A DNA stretch of 13,118 nucleotides from contig DXCY01000019.1 in assembly GCA_019115725.1 (NCBI GenBank), positions 1 to 13,118 of the forward strand, read 5' to 3'. Made by a program: the position numbers and the translations under genes. Source of the stretch: Candidatus Luteimonas excrementigallinarum. Lineage in GTDB: Bacteria; Pseudomonadota; Gammaproteobacteria; Xanthomonadales; Xanthomonadaceae. This document shows, in pieces, positions 1-7,598 of the stretch. Numbering within the stretch: the first letter of the stretch is position 1; each line of letters opens with the position of its first letter. The notes below the pieces were generated by a model. It worked only from the letters and a program-made list of their open reading frames with translations. It was not told the DNA's origin and searched no databases.

Positions 1-55
1 TTGTTATCCGACCCACCCCGAACCTATCAGCGCAGACCCCCACAAACAACCGGTC

Positions 56-304
56 TCACCCCCGCCGGTACATCCGCTCCGTCACCCACCACATGATCGC
101 GCCCCAGGCCAGCCCGCCAATGGGAAAGGCCAGGGCCGCAAAGCGGAATATCCGGCCCACATCCGCATCGCCCATCAGCCACATCAGGCCGGTGAATACC
201 ACCGCGGTGCCGACTCCCCAGCCGAGCACGCCATAGATGAGGATGAAGCGCAGCGCGCCCTTTTCACGGATCGCTGCCCACCTTGCCTTGTCCTTTTCTT
301 TCAT
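56..304 (-). CDS. Small two-pass inner-membrane protein at the end of the heme/oxidase assembly block
   Basis: 82 residues, family not recognised. The N-terminus (residues 1-19) is rich in Lys, Arg and Glu and is probably cytoplasmic. Two hydrophobic segments follow at about 20-44 and 54-74, separated by a short acidic loop (GDAD), and the protein ends in a basic tail (ERMYRRG), giving an N-in/C-in hairpin. The ATG is preceded by GGAG (complement of 312-315) with a 7-base gap, which supports this start. It lies 31 bases after ctaB on the same strand and is probably cotranscribed with it. In Pseudomonas-type loci a sco (senC) gene often sits downstream of ctaB; the protein here has no CxxxC and is not Sco. 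A role in oxidase biogenesis is inferred only from position. Nothing recognisable lies between the window start and its stop codon. Confidence 0.75.
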   Translation of the reverse strand: MKEKDKARWAAIREKGALRFILIYGVLGWGVGTAVVFTGLMWLMGDADVGRIFRFAALAFPIGGLAWGAIMWWVTERMYRRG

Positions 305-335
305 GCGCGCACTCCGTGCCTGTGGTCGGGGCGGA

Positions 336-1244
336 TCAGCCGATGCTTTCGAACACCATCAGCGGGGCGGGTGCCAGCCACGGCTGCAGCCAGTGGTCCA
401 GCAGCAGGAAGGCGAACAGCGCCATCAGGTAGATCACCGAGTAGTTGAATACCCGCATGGCGAAAAATTCATCCGGCGGGTCCAGCAGTTTCCATGCGTA
501 CCAGAGGAACACGCCGCCCAGCACCAGCGCGCCGCCGAGGTAGAACAGGCCGCTCATGCCGGTGGCCCAGGGCAGCACGGTCACCACCAGCAGCAGCACG
601 GTGTAGAACAGGATCTGCCAGCGGGTGTAGGTGACCCCGTGGGTCACGGGCAGCATGGGCACCAGGGCGCGGGCGTAATCCTCGCGGCGGAAGATGGCCA
701 AGGCCCAGAAGTGCGGCGGAGTCCAGACGAAGATGATCAGCACCAGCAGCAGCGCGTAGGGATCCAACGTGCCGGTAATCGCGGCCCAGCCCAGCGCGGG
801 CGGGGCGGCGCCGGCAATGCCGCCAATCACGATGTTCTGCGGCGTGGCCCGCTTGAGGTAGCCGGTATAGATGATGGCGTAGCCGATCAGCGAGGCGAAG
901 GTGAGCACAGCGGTCAGCGTGTTCACCCACAGCACAAGGATGGCCATGGAGGCCACGCCCAGCGCCACGGCAAAGGTCAGCACCTGCGCTGGCCGCAGGG
1001 TGCCGGTGGCCAGCGGACGCTGCGCGGTGCGCACCATCACCTTGTCGATGCGCTGGTCGATGAGGTGATTGATGGCCGCGGCCGAGGCGGCCGCCAGCCA
1101 GATGCCCATCATGCCGGCCACCACCAGCTTCAGCGGCGGCAGGCCCGGCACCGCCAGGAACATGCCCACCAGCGCGGTGAACACAATCAGCGAGACCACC
1201 CGCGGCTTGGTCAGCTCCCAGTACTGGCCGGCAATGCTGCCCAT
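336..1244 (-). CDS. ctaB: Heme O synthase (protoheme IX farnesyltransferase)
   Basis: 302 residues, the usual CyoE/CtaB length. This UbiA-superfamily inner-membrane prenyltransferase attaches a farnesyl group to heme B to make heme O, the precursor of heme A. The first Asp-rich motif is NxxxDxxxD at residues 59-67 (N59, D63, D67), followed by RP at 76-77. The conserved YTGYLKR (126-132), TPPHFW (175-180) and REDYARALVPMLP (187-199) segments are present, with about nine membrane spans. The start is fixed by a one-base overlap with ctaA (TGATG) and by GAGGGAG upstream, inside the ctaA end. The reading frame stays open further upstream, but that part is an out-of-frame reading of ctaA. It acts just before CtaA in the same pathway. 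It is also called cyoE; ctaB fits here because the neighbours encode an aa3 oxidase. Confidence 0.97.
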   Translation of the reverse strand: MGSIAGQYWELTKPRVVSLIVFTALVGMFLAVPGLPPLKLVVAGMMGIWLAAASAAAINHLIDQRIDKVMVRTAQRPLATGTLRPAQVLTFAVALGVASMAILVLWVNTLTAVLTFASLIGYAIIYTGYLKRATPQNIVIGGIAGAAPPALGWAAITGTLDPYALLLVLIIFVWTPPHFWALAIFRREDYARALVPMLPVTHGVTYTRWQILFYTVLLLVVTVLPWATGMSGLFYLGGALVLGGVFLWYAWKLLDPPDEFFAMRVFNYSVIYLMALFAFLLLDHWLQPWLAPAPLMVFESIG

Positions 1245-2446
1245 CAGTCCGGCTCCCTCACCCGCGCCAGCAGCGAGACCAGCACGAACAGCAGCAGCGC
1301 GGCGCCTGCGTTGTGCAGCACTGCCAGCCACAGCGGCAGGGCCAGTTTGACGTTGAGGATGCCCAGCGCCACCTGGGTGACGGTGAGCGCGGCCAGCGCG
1401 CTGCCCCAGCCACGCATGCCGGGCATACGCAGCAGCCGCACGGCCAGCGCGATCAGCACGGCAAACGCGGCCACGGCGCCCATGCGGTGGGCCATCTGGA
1501 TGGCGATGCGCGACTGGCCATCGAGAATTCCGCCTTCGTAATCCACACCGATCCCGCGCCACAGCACGAAGCCTTCGCGGAAATCGGCCTGCGGCCACCA
1601 CTGGCCCACGCAGCGGGGGAAATCCAGATAGTGATGCGCATCGCCCGCCCAACCGCCGCCGCCGCAGGAGAGCGCGGCGTAGTTGGCGCTCACCCAGCCG
1701 CCCAGCGCAATCTGCAGGCCCAGCACGCCCAGCGCGGCGTACAGCCACCGGCGCACCGTGGGCGCGGTGGCCAGGCGGATGGGCACGTTGGTGGCGCTCC
1801 ACGCCATCCAGGTCAGCAGCGAGAACGTCAGCAGCCCGCCCATCAGGTGGGCCATCACGATCACCGGCTTGAGCAGCAGGGTCACCGTCCACTTGCCCAG
1901 CAGCGCCTGGAAGATGATCACCGCCAGGGTCAGCGCGGCGGCGCGGGCCATGTCCACGTTGGACCATCGCAGCGCCGCCAGCAGCAGCACCGCCTGTCCG
2001 GCCCCGGCCAGCGCGAACGCGGCGCCGATGTGACCATACATATAGGCGGGGATGGCCGCGGCCACCAGCACCGAGGCGCCAAGGATCTGTGCCGGGCCAA
2101 ACCGGCGCCGACGCGCGGCCAGCAGCGCCAGCGACAGCACCAGCACGCCGAGGATGGCGGCGATGTGGCGGTGCACCTGCTCACGCCAGGCCTTGTGGTT
2201 CTCGAACGGGCGGATCTGGCTGGCGGCGTGGTCGGCCACTTCGGCCGGCGCCTGCGGCCATGCGGCGCGGCCATAGCAGGTGGGCCAGTCCGGGCAGCTG
2301 AGGCCGGCGTCGGACAGGCGCACGAAGGCGCCGAAGATCACCACGCACAGGGTCAGCACCACGGCCAGCCAGGCGATGCGATGGAAGTGTCGGTAAAGGG
2401 CCGCCTGGGATAGCGTGCGGCCTTGCTGCGGCAACGGTCCTGCCAT
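1244..2446 (-). CDS. ctaA: Heme A synthase (COX15/CtaA family)
   Basis: 400 residues with about eight membrane spans in two similar halves. It oxidises the C8 methyl of heme O to a formyl group, giving heme A for CoxA. The N-terminal half has RLSDAGLSCPDWPTCYG (43-59) with the Cys pair C51/C57, and FENHKAWREQVHRH (81-94) with heme/catalytic His and Glu; MAHLMGG lies at 198-204. The C-terminal half repeats the pattern with GGWVSANYAALSC (249-261), FPRCVGQWWP (276-285), QMAHRMG (317-323) and LHNAG (377-381). The second Cys pair (C261/C279) is 17 residues apart, against 5 in the first half, because of a Gly- and His-containing insertion. It overlaps ctaB by one base at its stop and the Sco-like gene by one base at its start (both TGATG), so it is probably translationally coupled to both. 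Confidence 0.97.
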   Translation of the reverse strand: MAGPLPQQGRTLSQAALYRHFHRIAWLAVVLTLCVVIFGAFVRLSDAGLSCPDWPTCYGRAAWPQAPAEVADHAASQIRPFENHKAWREQVHRHIAAILGVLVLSLALLAARRRRFGPAQILGASVLVAAAIPAYMYGHIGAAFALAGAGQAVLLLAALRWSNVDMARAAALTLAVIIFQALLGKWTVTLLLKPVIVMAHLMGGLLTFSLLTWMAWSATNVPIRLATAPTVRRWLYAALGVLGLQIALGGWVSANYAALSCGGGGWAGDAHHYLDFPRCVGQWWPQADFREGFVLWRGIGVDYEGGILDGQSRIAIQMAHRMGAVAAFAVLIALAVRLLRMPGMRGWGSALAALTVTQVALGILNVKLALPLWLAVLHNAGAALLLFVLVSLLARVREPD

Positions 2447-3027
2447 CAGTCGAGTCTCAGCAGGCGTACCATGTCGCTGCGCAGGTCTCCGGGGTCGAAG
2501 CCCGGAGCGTAGCGCAGAATGACGAAGCCGTTGGGATCGATGATGTAAACCGGGATGCCGGTGGGATCATCCACACCCGGCAGCGCAGCGCGCAGGCCCG
2601 GATCGGGCTGGACCACGCGCAGCGAACGGTTGCTGGTGATGTTCTCCGGCACCTCGCCCACCCACAGCGTATGCACGCGATCGGCATGGCGGCCGAACAG
2701 CTGCCACACCAGGTCGAGCTTGGTGGCCAGCTCCACGCACGGCGCATCGCAGCCCGCGGGTGGCGCCAGGGTGATGCGCCAGATGCGCGCGTCGGGGTCC
2801 CACGGATACTCGCCGCCTTCGGCCAGCTGCAGCTGCAGCGCGCGCAGGTCACCCGGCGGCTGCAACAGCTCGCCATGGTTGCGGGTGCCTTCCGGACGCC
2901 AGCCGGAAAAGCGCAGGACGCCGGCAATCAGCGCGCTGCCCAGAAACAGCACCACGATCAGGATCAGCATGCCGCGGTTGCGGTTGCGCCGGGCGGTGGA
3001 AGCAGGATCAGCAGCAGGAGATGTCAT
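2446..3027 (-). CDS. Membrane-anchored Sco-like thioredoxin-fold protein, candidate oxidase assembly factor
   Basis: 193 residues from the ATG that overlaps the SURF1 stop (ATGA). A basic N-terminus (ARRNRNRG) and one membrane span at about 20-38 anchor a periplasmic domain. The domain contains GCDAPC (92-97), a CxxxC pair (C93, C97) spaced as in Sco copper chaperones, and a later YIIDPNG (161-167) matching the Sco/thioredoxin-fold strand-turn. The copper-binding His that Sco proteins carry shortly before this strand is absent; the region reads GVDDPTGIPV (151-160). The protein may therefore be a thiol-disulfide reductant or a divergent copper carrier rather than a classical Sco. Genes of this kind sit between SURF1 and ctaA in Pseudomonas-type cox loci. 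An in-frame ATG at 3126 would add 33 residues but lies inside the SURF1 gene and is less likely. The assembly role is inferred from position and fold. Confidence 0.85.
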   Translation of the reverse strand: MTSPAADPASTARRNRNRGMLILIVVLFLGSALIAGVLRFSGWRPEGTRNHGELLQPPGDLRALQLQLAEGGEYPWDPDARIWRITLAPPAGCDAPCVELATKLDLVWQLFGRHADRVHTLWVGEVPENITSNRSLRVVQPDPGLRAALPGVDDPTGIPVYIIDPNGFVILRYAPGFDPGDLRSDMVRLLRLD

Positions 3028-3776
3028 GGGTGTCGAGAATGCCTGTGATTGCCGGAATGAGCACGCCGGCGACGGAAGGTGAGGATCAATGCGGTGACCA
3101 GCACGGTCAGGGCCAGGCCGAACCACTGCACGGCGTAGCCGAGGTGTTTTTCCGGCGGCAGGGTGTTGGGCAGGATCTCGAGGTCGCGGGCATAGCCGCC
3201 TGCGGCATCGGGATCCAGGCGCAGCACGCGCGGAGCGATGGCTTCCCGGCCCAGCGCGGCGGCCACGGCCTGCCTGTCCAGCGCCATCAACAGCAGGCTG
3301 CCATCGGCCTGCGGCTGGATCGCGGCGGCGGCCAGGCCGGCGGAGGGCGGCGGCAACAGCAGGCCTTCCAGCGGCGGCGCGGGCGGCGGATCGGTAATGG
3401 CCGGGATGCTGCGATCGGCCGGCACGGGCAGCCAGCCGAGCTCCACCAGCAGGGGCTCGCCGGCGGCAGGTTCAAACAATCGATACACGCGCACGCCGGG
3501 CCGGCCATTGCGCTGCTGGTTGTCCAGCAGCACCGCGGGCGCATCCGCCCACTGGCCGTCTCCGGCCGCCCACGTGTAGCCATCGGCGGCATCAGGATCA
3601 GCGGCAAGCGCCAGCGGCCGGGCATCGCGCTGCGCCAGTACCTGGGCGGCGGCATCCAGCATGGCCTGCTTTTCATGCTGACGCCCGTACTGCCAGGTGC
3701 CCAGCCAGGCGAACAGCGTGATCGCCATCACTGCCAGCGCCCAGCCAATGGCAAGCGTTGCACCGCGCCTCAACAT
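3024..3776 (-). CDS. SURF1 family cytochrome oxidase assembly protein
   Basis: 250 residues, typical for bacterial SURF1 (Shy1). The architecture is a membrane span at about 8-27, a periplasmic domain, and a second span at about 213-233. Family signatures are LGTWQYGRQHEK (25-36), DNQQRNGRPGVRVYRLFEP (85-103), VELGWLPVP (111-119) and HLGYAVQWFGLALT (211-224). SURF1 proteins bind heme and help deliver heme A to subunit I in aa3 oxidases. The C-terminus is a short Arg/His-rich cytoplasmic tail whose codons overlap the next gene by 4 bases (ATGA). The ATG at 3776 was chosen because the first span follows at once; the frame stays open upstream but gives no plausible protein and runs antisense to the small divergent gene. 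No strong ribosome-binding site is visible. It appears to head the maturation block. Confidence 0.93.
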   Translation of the reverse strand: MLRRGATLAIGWALAVMAITLFAWLGTWQYGRQHEKQAMLDAAAQVLAQRDARPLALAADPDAADGYTWAAGDGQWADAPAVLLDNQQRNGRPGVRVYRLFEPAAGEPLLVELGWLPVPADRSIPAITDPPPAPPLEGLLLPPPSAGLAAAAIQPQADGSLLLMALDRQAVAAALGREAIAPRVLRLDPDAAGGYARDLEILPNTLPPEKHLGYAVQWFGLALTVLVTALILTFRRRRAHSGNHRHSRHP

Positions 3777-3791
3777 GCCGGCACGCGAGGC

Positions 3792-3800
3792 TGTAATAAT
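3792..3800 (+). promoter_or_regulatory. Candidate extended -10 promoter for the small plus-strand membrane protein gene
   Basis: TG-T-AATAAT is an extended -10 box with 5 of 6 matches to TATAAT. It is an AT-rich island in an otherwise GC-rich 57-base gap between two divergent genes. No good -35 box is visible, as is common for extended -10 promoters. A start near 3807 would give a leader of about 27 bases carrying a small GCCGC/GCGGC hairpin (3806-3820) and then GGAG (3824-3827). Confidence 0.35.
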
Positions 3801-3833
3801 GAATCGCCGCGCCCCGCGGCTTTGGAGTCTTCG

Positions 3834-4052
3834 ATGAACGACACGCTCAAAATCCTGCTGATCGTCGCTTTCTTCATCGTCATCCTGTGGAACCTCGGCG
3901 CGGGTCTGTATTACATGATGTCCGACAAGGGCCGCACCAAGCGCACCGTGAATGCGCTGACCCGTCGGGTGGCGGTGTCGGTGGCACTGATCCTGCTGGT
4001 GATCCTGGCGATCGGGATGGGCTGGATCGAGCCGCACGGGCTGGGTGGCTGA
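3834..4052 (+). CDS. Twin transmembrane protein (DUF2909-like) embedded in the cox locus
   Basis: 72 residues with two membrane spans at about 5-27 and 46-63. They are joined by a basic loop (DKGRTKRTVNALTRR, 31-45), so both termini probably face the periplasm. GGAG at 3824-3827 lies 6 bases before the ATG and fixes the start. It resembles the small DUF2909 'twin transmembrane' proteins found between cox3 and SURF1 in gammaproteobacterial oxidase loci, where they also run against the operon. The biochemical role is unknown; a link to oxidase assembly is inferred from conserved position. It is the only plus-strand gene within the cox locus, divergent from SURF1 and convergent with cox3, so it must have its own promoter. 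Confidence 0.85.
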   Translation: MNDTLKILLIVAFFIVILWNLGAGLYYMMSDKGRTKRTVNALTRRVAVSVALILLVILAIGMGWIEPHGLGG

Positions 4053-4055
4053 TCA

Positions 4056-4094
4056 GCCGCGCCCGGCAGATGCCCGCCCGGCATCTGCTGCGGC
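4056..4094. terminator. Strong hairpin in the convergent gap, possible two-way terminator
   Basis: A perfect 9-bp stem GCAGATGCC/GGCATCTGC (4066-4074 with 4080-4088, 5-base loop) is extended outward by GCCGC (4056-4060) pairing with GCGGC (4090-4094). It starts 4 bases after the stop of the small plus-strand gene and lies 130 bases beyond the cox3 stop. Neither strand has a T-run, so it is not a classical intrinsic terminator. It may act as a transcript-end stabiliser or a weak terminator. Nothing else is seen between 4095 and 4224. Confidence 0.5.
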
Positions 4095-4224
4095 CAACAA
4101 TCACGTCCATGGATGATCCGACGCCCTGGGCGGGGTCATGGAAAGCAACACACGGCAACCACGATCTATCCAGGCCCTCAATCGCCGCGCCGCACCTGCT
4201 TCCCCCGTTTCGCGTCTCCGGCCG

Positions 4225-5115
4225 CTACACCACGTAGACGAACAGGAACAGCGCCAGCCACACCACGTCAACGAAGTGCCAGTACCACGCGGCGGCTTCG
4301 AACACGAAGTGGTTCTCCGCGTCGAAGTGCCCCTTCAGGCTGCGCATCCACACCACCGCCAGGATCACCGCGCCCAGGGTCACGTGGACGCCGTGGATGC
4401 CGGTGAGCATGAAGAAGGTGGAGCCGTAGATGCCGGAACCCATGGTGAGGTTGAGATCGCGGTAGGCGTGCACGTACTCCATGGCCTGGGAGACCAGGAA
4501 GATCGCTCCCAGCAGCACCGTGGCGCCCAGCCAGATCAGCAGCTGGCGGCGGTTGTTGGCCTTCAGCGCGTGGTGGGCGATGGTGAGGGTGATGCCGGAG
4601 GTCAGCAGGATCAGGGTGTTGAGCAGCGGCAGGCCCCAGGCCGGGATCAGCTCGAACGAGCCGCCCACGGCTGCAGGGCCGGCGGTGGGCCAGCCGGCGC
4701 TGAACTCGTCCCACAGGAAGGTGTTGGTGGCCACGCCCTTTACGCCTTCGCCGCCCAACCACGGCACCGACAGGATGCGGGTGTAGAACAGCGCGCCGAA
4801 GAATGCACCGAACAGCATCACCTCGGAAAAGATGAACCAGATCATCCCCATCCGGAACGAGGTATCCACCTGCTTGTTGTAGTAGCCCGACACCGACTCC
4901 ACGATCACGTCGGCGAACCACTTGAACAGGATCAGCGCCAGCCCGCCCACGCCGATGAAGAACATGGTGGGGCCCCAGCTGACATCGTTGAACCAGCTGG
5001 CCAGGCCGAACATCGCGATGAAGAACGTCACCGACGCAAACAGCGGCCACTTGCTGTGGGTCGGCACGTAATAGGGCTGCTCTGCGTGCGGGTGCTGTGC
5101 TTGGACTTGGGCCAT
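4225..5115 (-). CDS. coxC: Cytochrome c oxidase subunit III
   Basis: 296 residues with seven predicted membrane spans, the third core subunit of the aa3 oxidase. It has no redox centre; it stabilises subunit I and supports proton uptake. Signatures are ESVSGYY (73-79), DTSFRMGMIWFIFSEVMLFGAFF (84-106, with the conserved membrane Glu at E98), GIHGVHVTLG (239-248) and the C-terminal AAWYWHFVDVVWLALFLFVY (275-294). The chosen ATG has GGAAG upstream. An earlier start in the same open frame would overlap ctaG out of frame and has no homology-like sequence. It lies 43 bases after ctaG and ends the structural-gene block; a stable hairpin lies 130 bases further on. It is also named ctaE or cox3 in other species. 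Confidence 0.97.
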   Translation of the reverse strand: MAQVQAQHPHAEQPYYVPTHSKWPLFASVTFFIAMFGLASWFNDVSWGPTMFFIGVGGLALILFKWFADVIVESVSGYYNKQVDTSFRMGMIWFIFSEVMLFGAFFGALFYTRILSVPWLGGEGVKGVATNTFLWDEFSAGWPTAGPAAVGGSFELIPAWGLPLLNTLILLTSGITLTIAHHALKANNRRQLLIWLGATVLLGAIFLVSQAMEYVHAYRDLNLTMGSGIYGSTFFMLTGIHGVHVTLGAVILAVVWMRSLKGHFDAENHFVFEAAAWYWHFVDVVWLALFLFVYVV

Positions 5116-5158
5116 GACTCTGCTTCCGGTTCGAACTGCGTGATGTGGTGTGGACCGG

Positions 5159-5746
5159 TCAGCGCGCGGCCAGCGGCCGCACGTGCCCGGGGGACCCCGG
5201 CGCATCATGCGCCAGTCGCTCGGTTGCGTAATCGTTCTTGAAGAAGGTGTAGGACAGCGTGACCGTATCGACCATCTCCGGCAGCGACGGATCGATGATG
5301 AAACGCACCGGCATGTCGCGTACCTCACCCGGCTGCAGCGTCTGCGCGGTGAAGCAGAAGCACTCGGTCTTCTGGAAGAACTTGGACGCGCGCGCCGGTG
5401 CCACTGACGGCGTGGCGCTGCCCACAATCGGCGCGTCGCTGTTGTTCTGGGCGAAGTAGGTGGTCTCGTACACCTTGCCCACCTGCACCTGCATGCGCAC
5501 CTCGTTGGGATGGAACGACCACGGCAGCTTGGAGTTGGCCACGCCGTCGAACTCCACCGTCACCATCCGCTCCATATCCACGGCCGCGGCCTGCACGGGC
5601 TCGGCCACGGCGGTGTTGTCCAGGCGGATGCCGAACACCTTCTGGCAGGCAATGCGGTAGATCGGCACCAGCGAGAAGGTGACCACGAAGGCGGCCACGG
5701 CAATGCCGAGCAGCTTGAGGATCCCGCCGTTGCCCGGTGCGCTCAT
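5159..5746 (-). CDS. ctaG: Cytochrome c oxidase assembly protein CtaG/Cox11
   Basis: 195 residues. It is a single-span, periplasm-facing copper chaperone that inserts CuB into subunit I. The span is at about 10-30, with the conserved juxtamembrane Cys in YRIACQKVFG (C34). The copper-binding CFCF pair is C129/C131 in KTECFCFTAQTLQPGE, followed by MPVRFIIDP (145-153) and TLSYTFF (162-168), all typical of Cox11. The ATG overlaps the stop of the 49-residue gene by 4 bases (ATGA). The C-terminal tail after about residue 175 is a poorly conserved Pro/Ala/Arg stretch. This is the Cox11 type of ctaG, unrelated to the multi-span Bacillus CtaG. Confidence 0.97.
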   Translation of the reverse strand: MSAPGNGGILKLLGIAVAAFVVTFSLVPIYRIACQKVFGIRLDNTAVAEPVQAAAVDMERMVTVEFDGVANSKLPWSFHPNEVRMQVQVGKVYETTYFAQNNSDAPIVGSATPSVAPARASKFFQKTECFCFTAQTLQPGEVRDMPVRFIIDPSLPEMVDTVTLSYTFFKNDYATERLAHDAPGSPGHVRPLAAR

Positions 5747-5875
5747 TGGTTCAACACCCCCGAAAGAATGAAGCCCGCATAGACCGCCACGGCAATGAGG
5801 CCAACGATGAGTGCGGTGCGACGCGCACGCCGGCGCGCGTCGGACACCTGTGCCTCATCCCGGCCGTGGCGCTGG

Positions 5876-5892
<17 letters not shown>
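5743..5892 (-). CDS. Single-pass cytochrome oxidase small assembly-like protein (49 residues)
   Basis: The frame encodes 49 residues: a charged Arg-rich N-terminus (about 1-25, with ARRRARR at 19-25) and one membrane span at about 27-45, ending LNQ. It starts 17 bases inside the end of coxA and its TGA overlaps the ctaG ATG by 4 bases (ATGA), so it fits exactly into the coxA-ctaG junction. The segment RRTALIVGLIAVAVYAGFIL resembles the short 'cytochrome oxidase small assembly protein' found between coxA and ctaG in many proteobacteria. That family match is from memory and not tested. A GTG at residue 16 is an alternative start. Its function is unknown; position and coupling suggest a role with CtaG in CoxA maturation. 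Confidence 0.78.
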
Positions 5893-7561
<1,669 letters not shown>

Positions 7562-7598
7562 GGCGTCTGCCTGGGAAATCGTGCGTGGGTGTTGCCGC

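Noticed and set aside
1245..1967. Upstream extension of the ctaB frame giving a 543-residue protein
   Set aside because: The added part is Arg/Gly/Ala-rich sequence, an out-of-frame reading of ctaA; the ATG at 1244 with its ribosome-binding site matches the family length.
237..2413. Long plus-strand open frames opposite ctaB and ctaA
   Set aside because: They encode Gln/His/Arg-rich, low-complexity translations typical of antisense frames in GC-rich DNA and lie fully opposite well-identified genes.
4138..5241. Plus-strand open frame opposite cox3
   Set aside because: Charged His/Gln/Glu-rich shadow with no domain; cox3 on the other strand is unambiguous.
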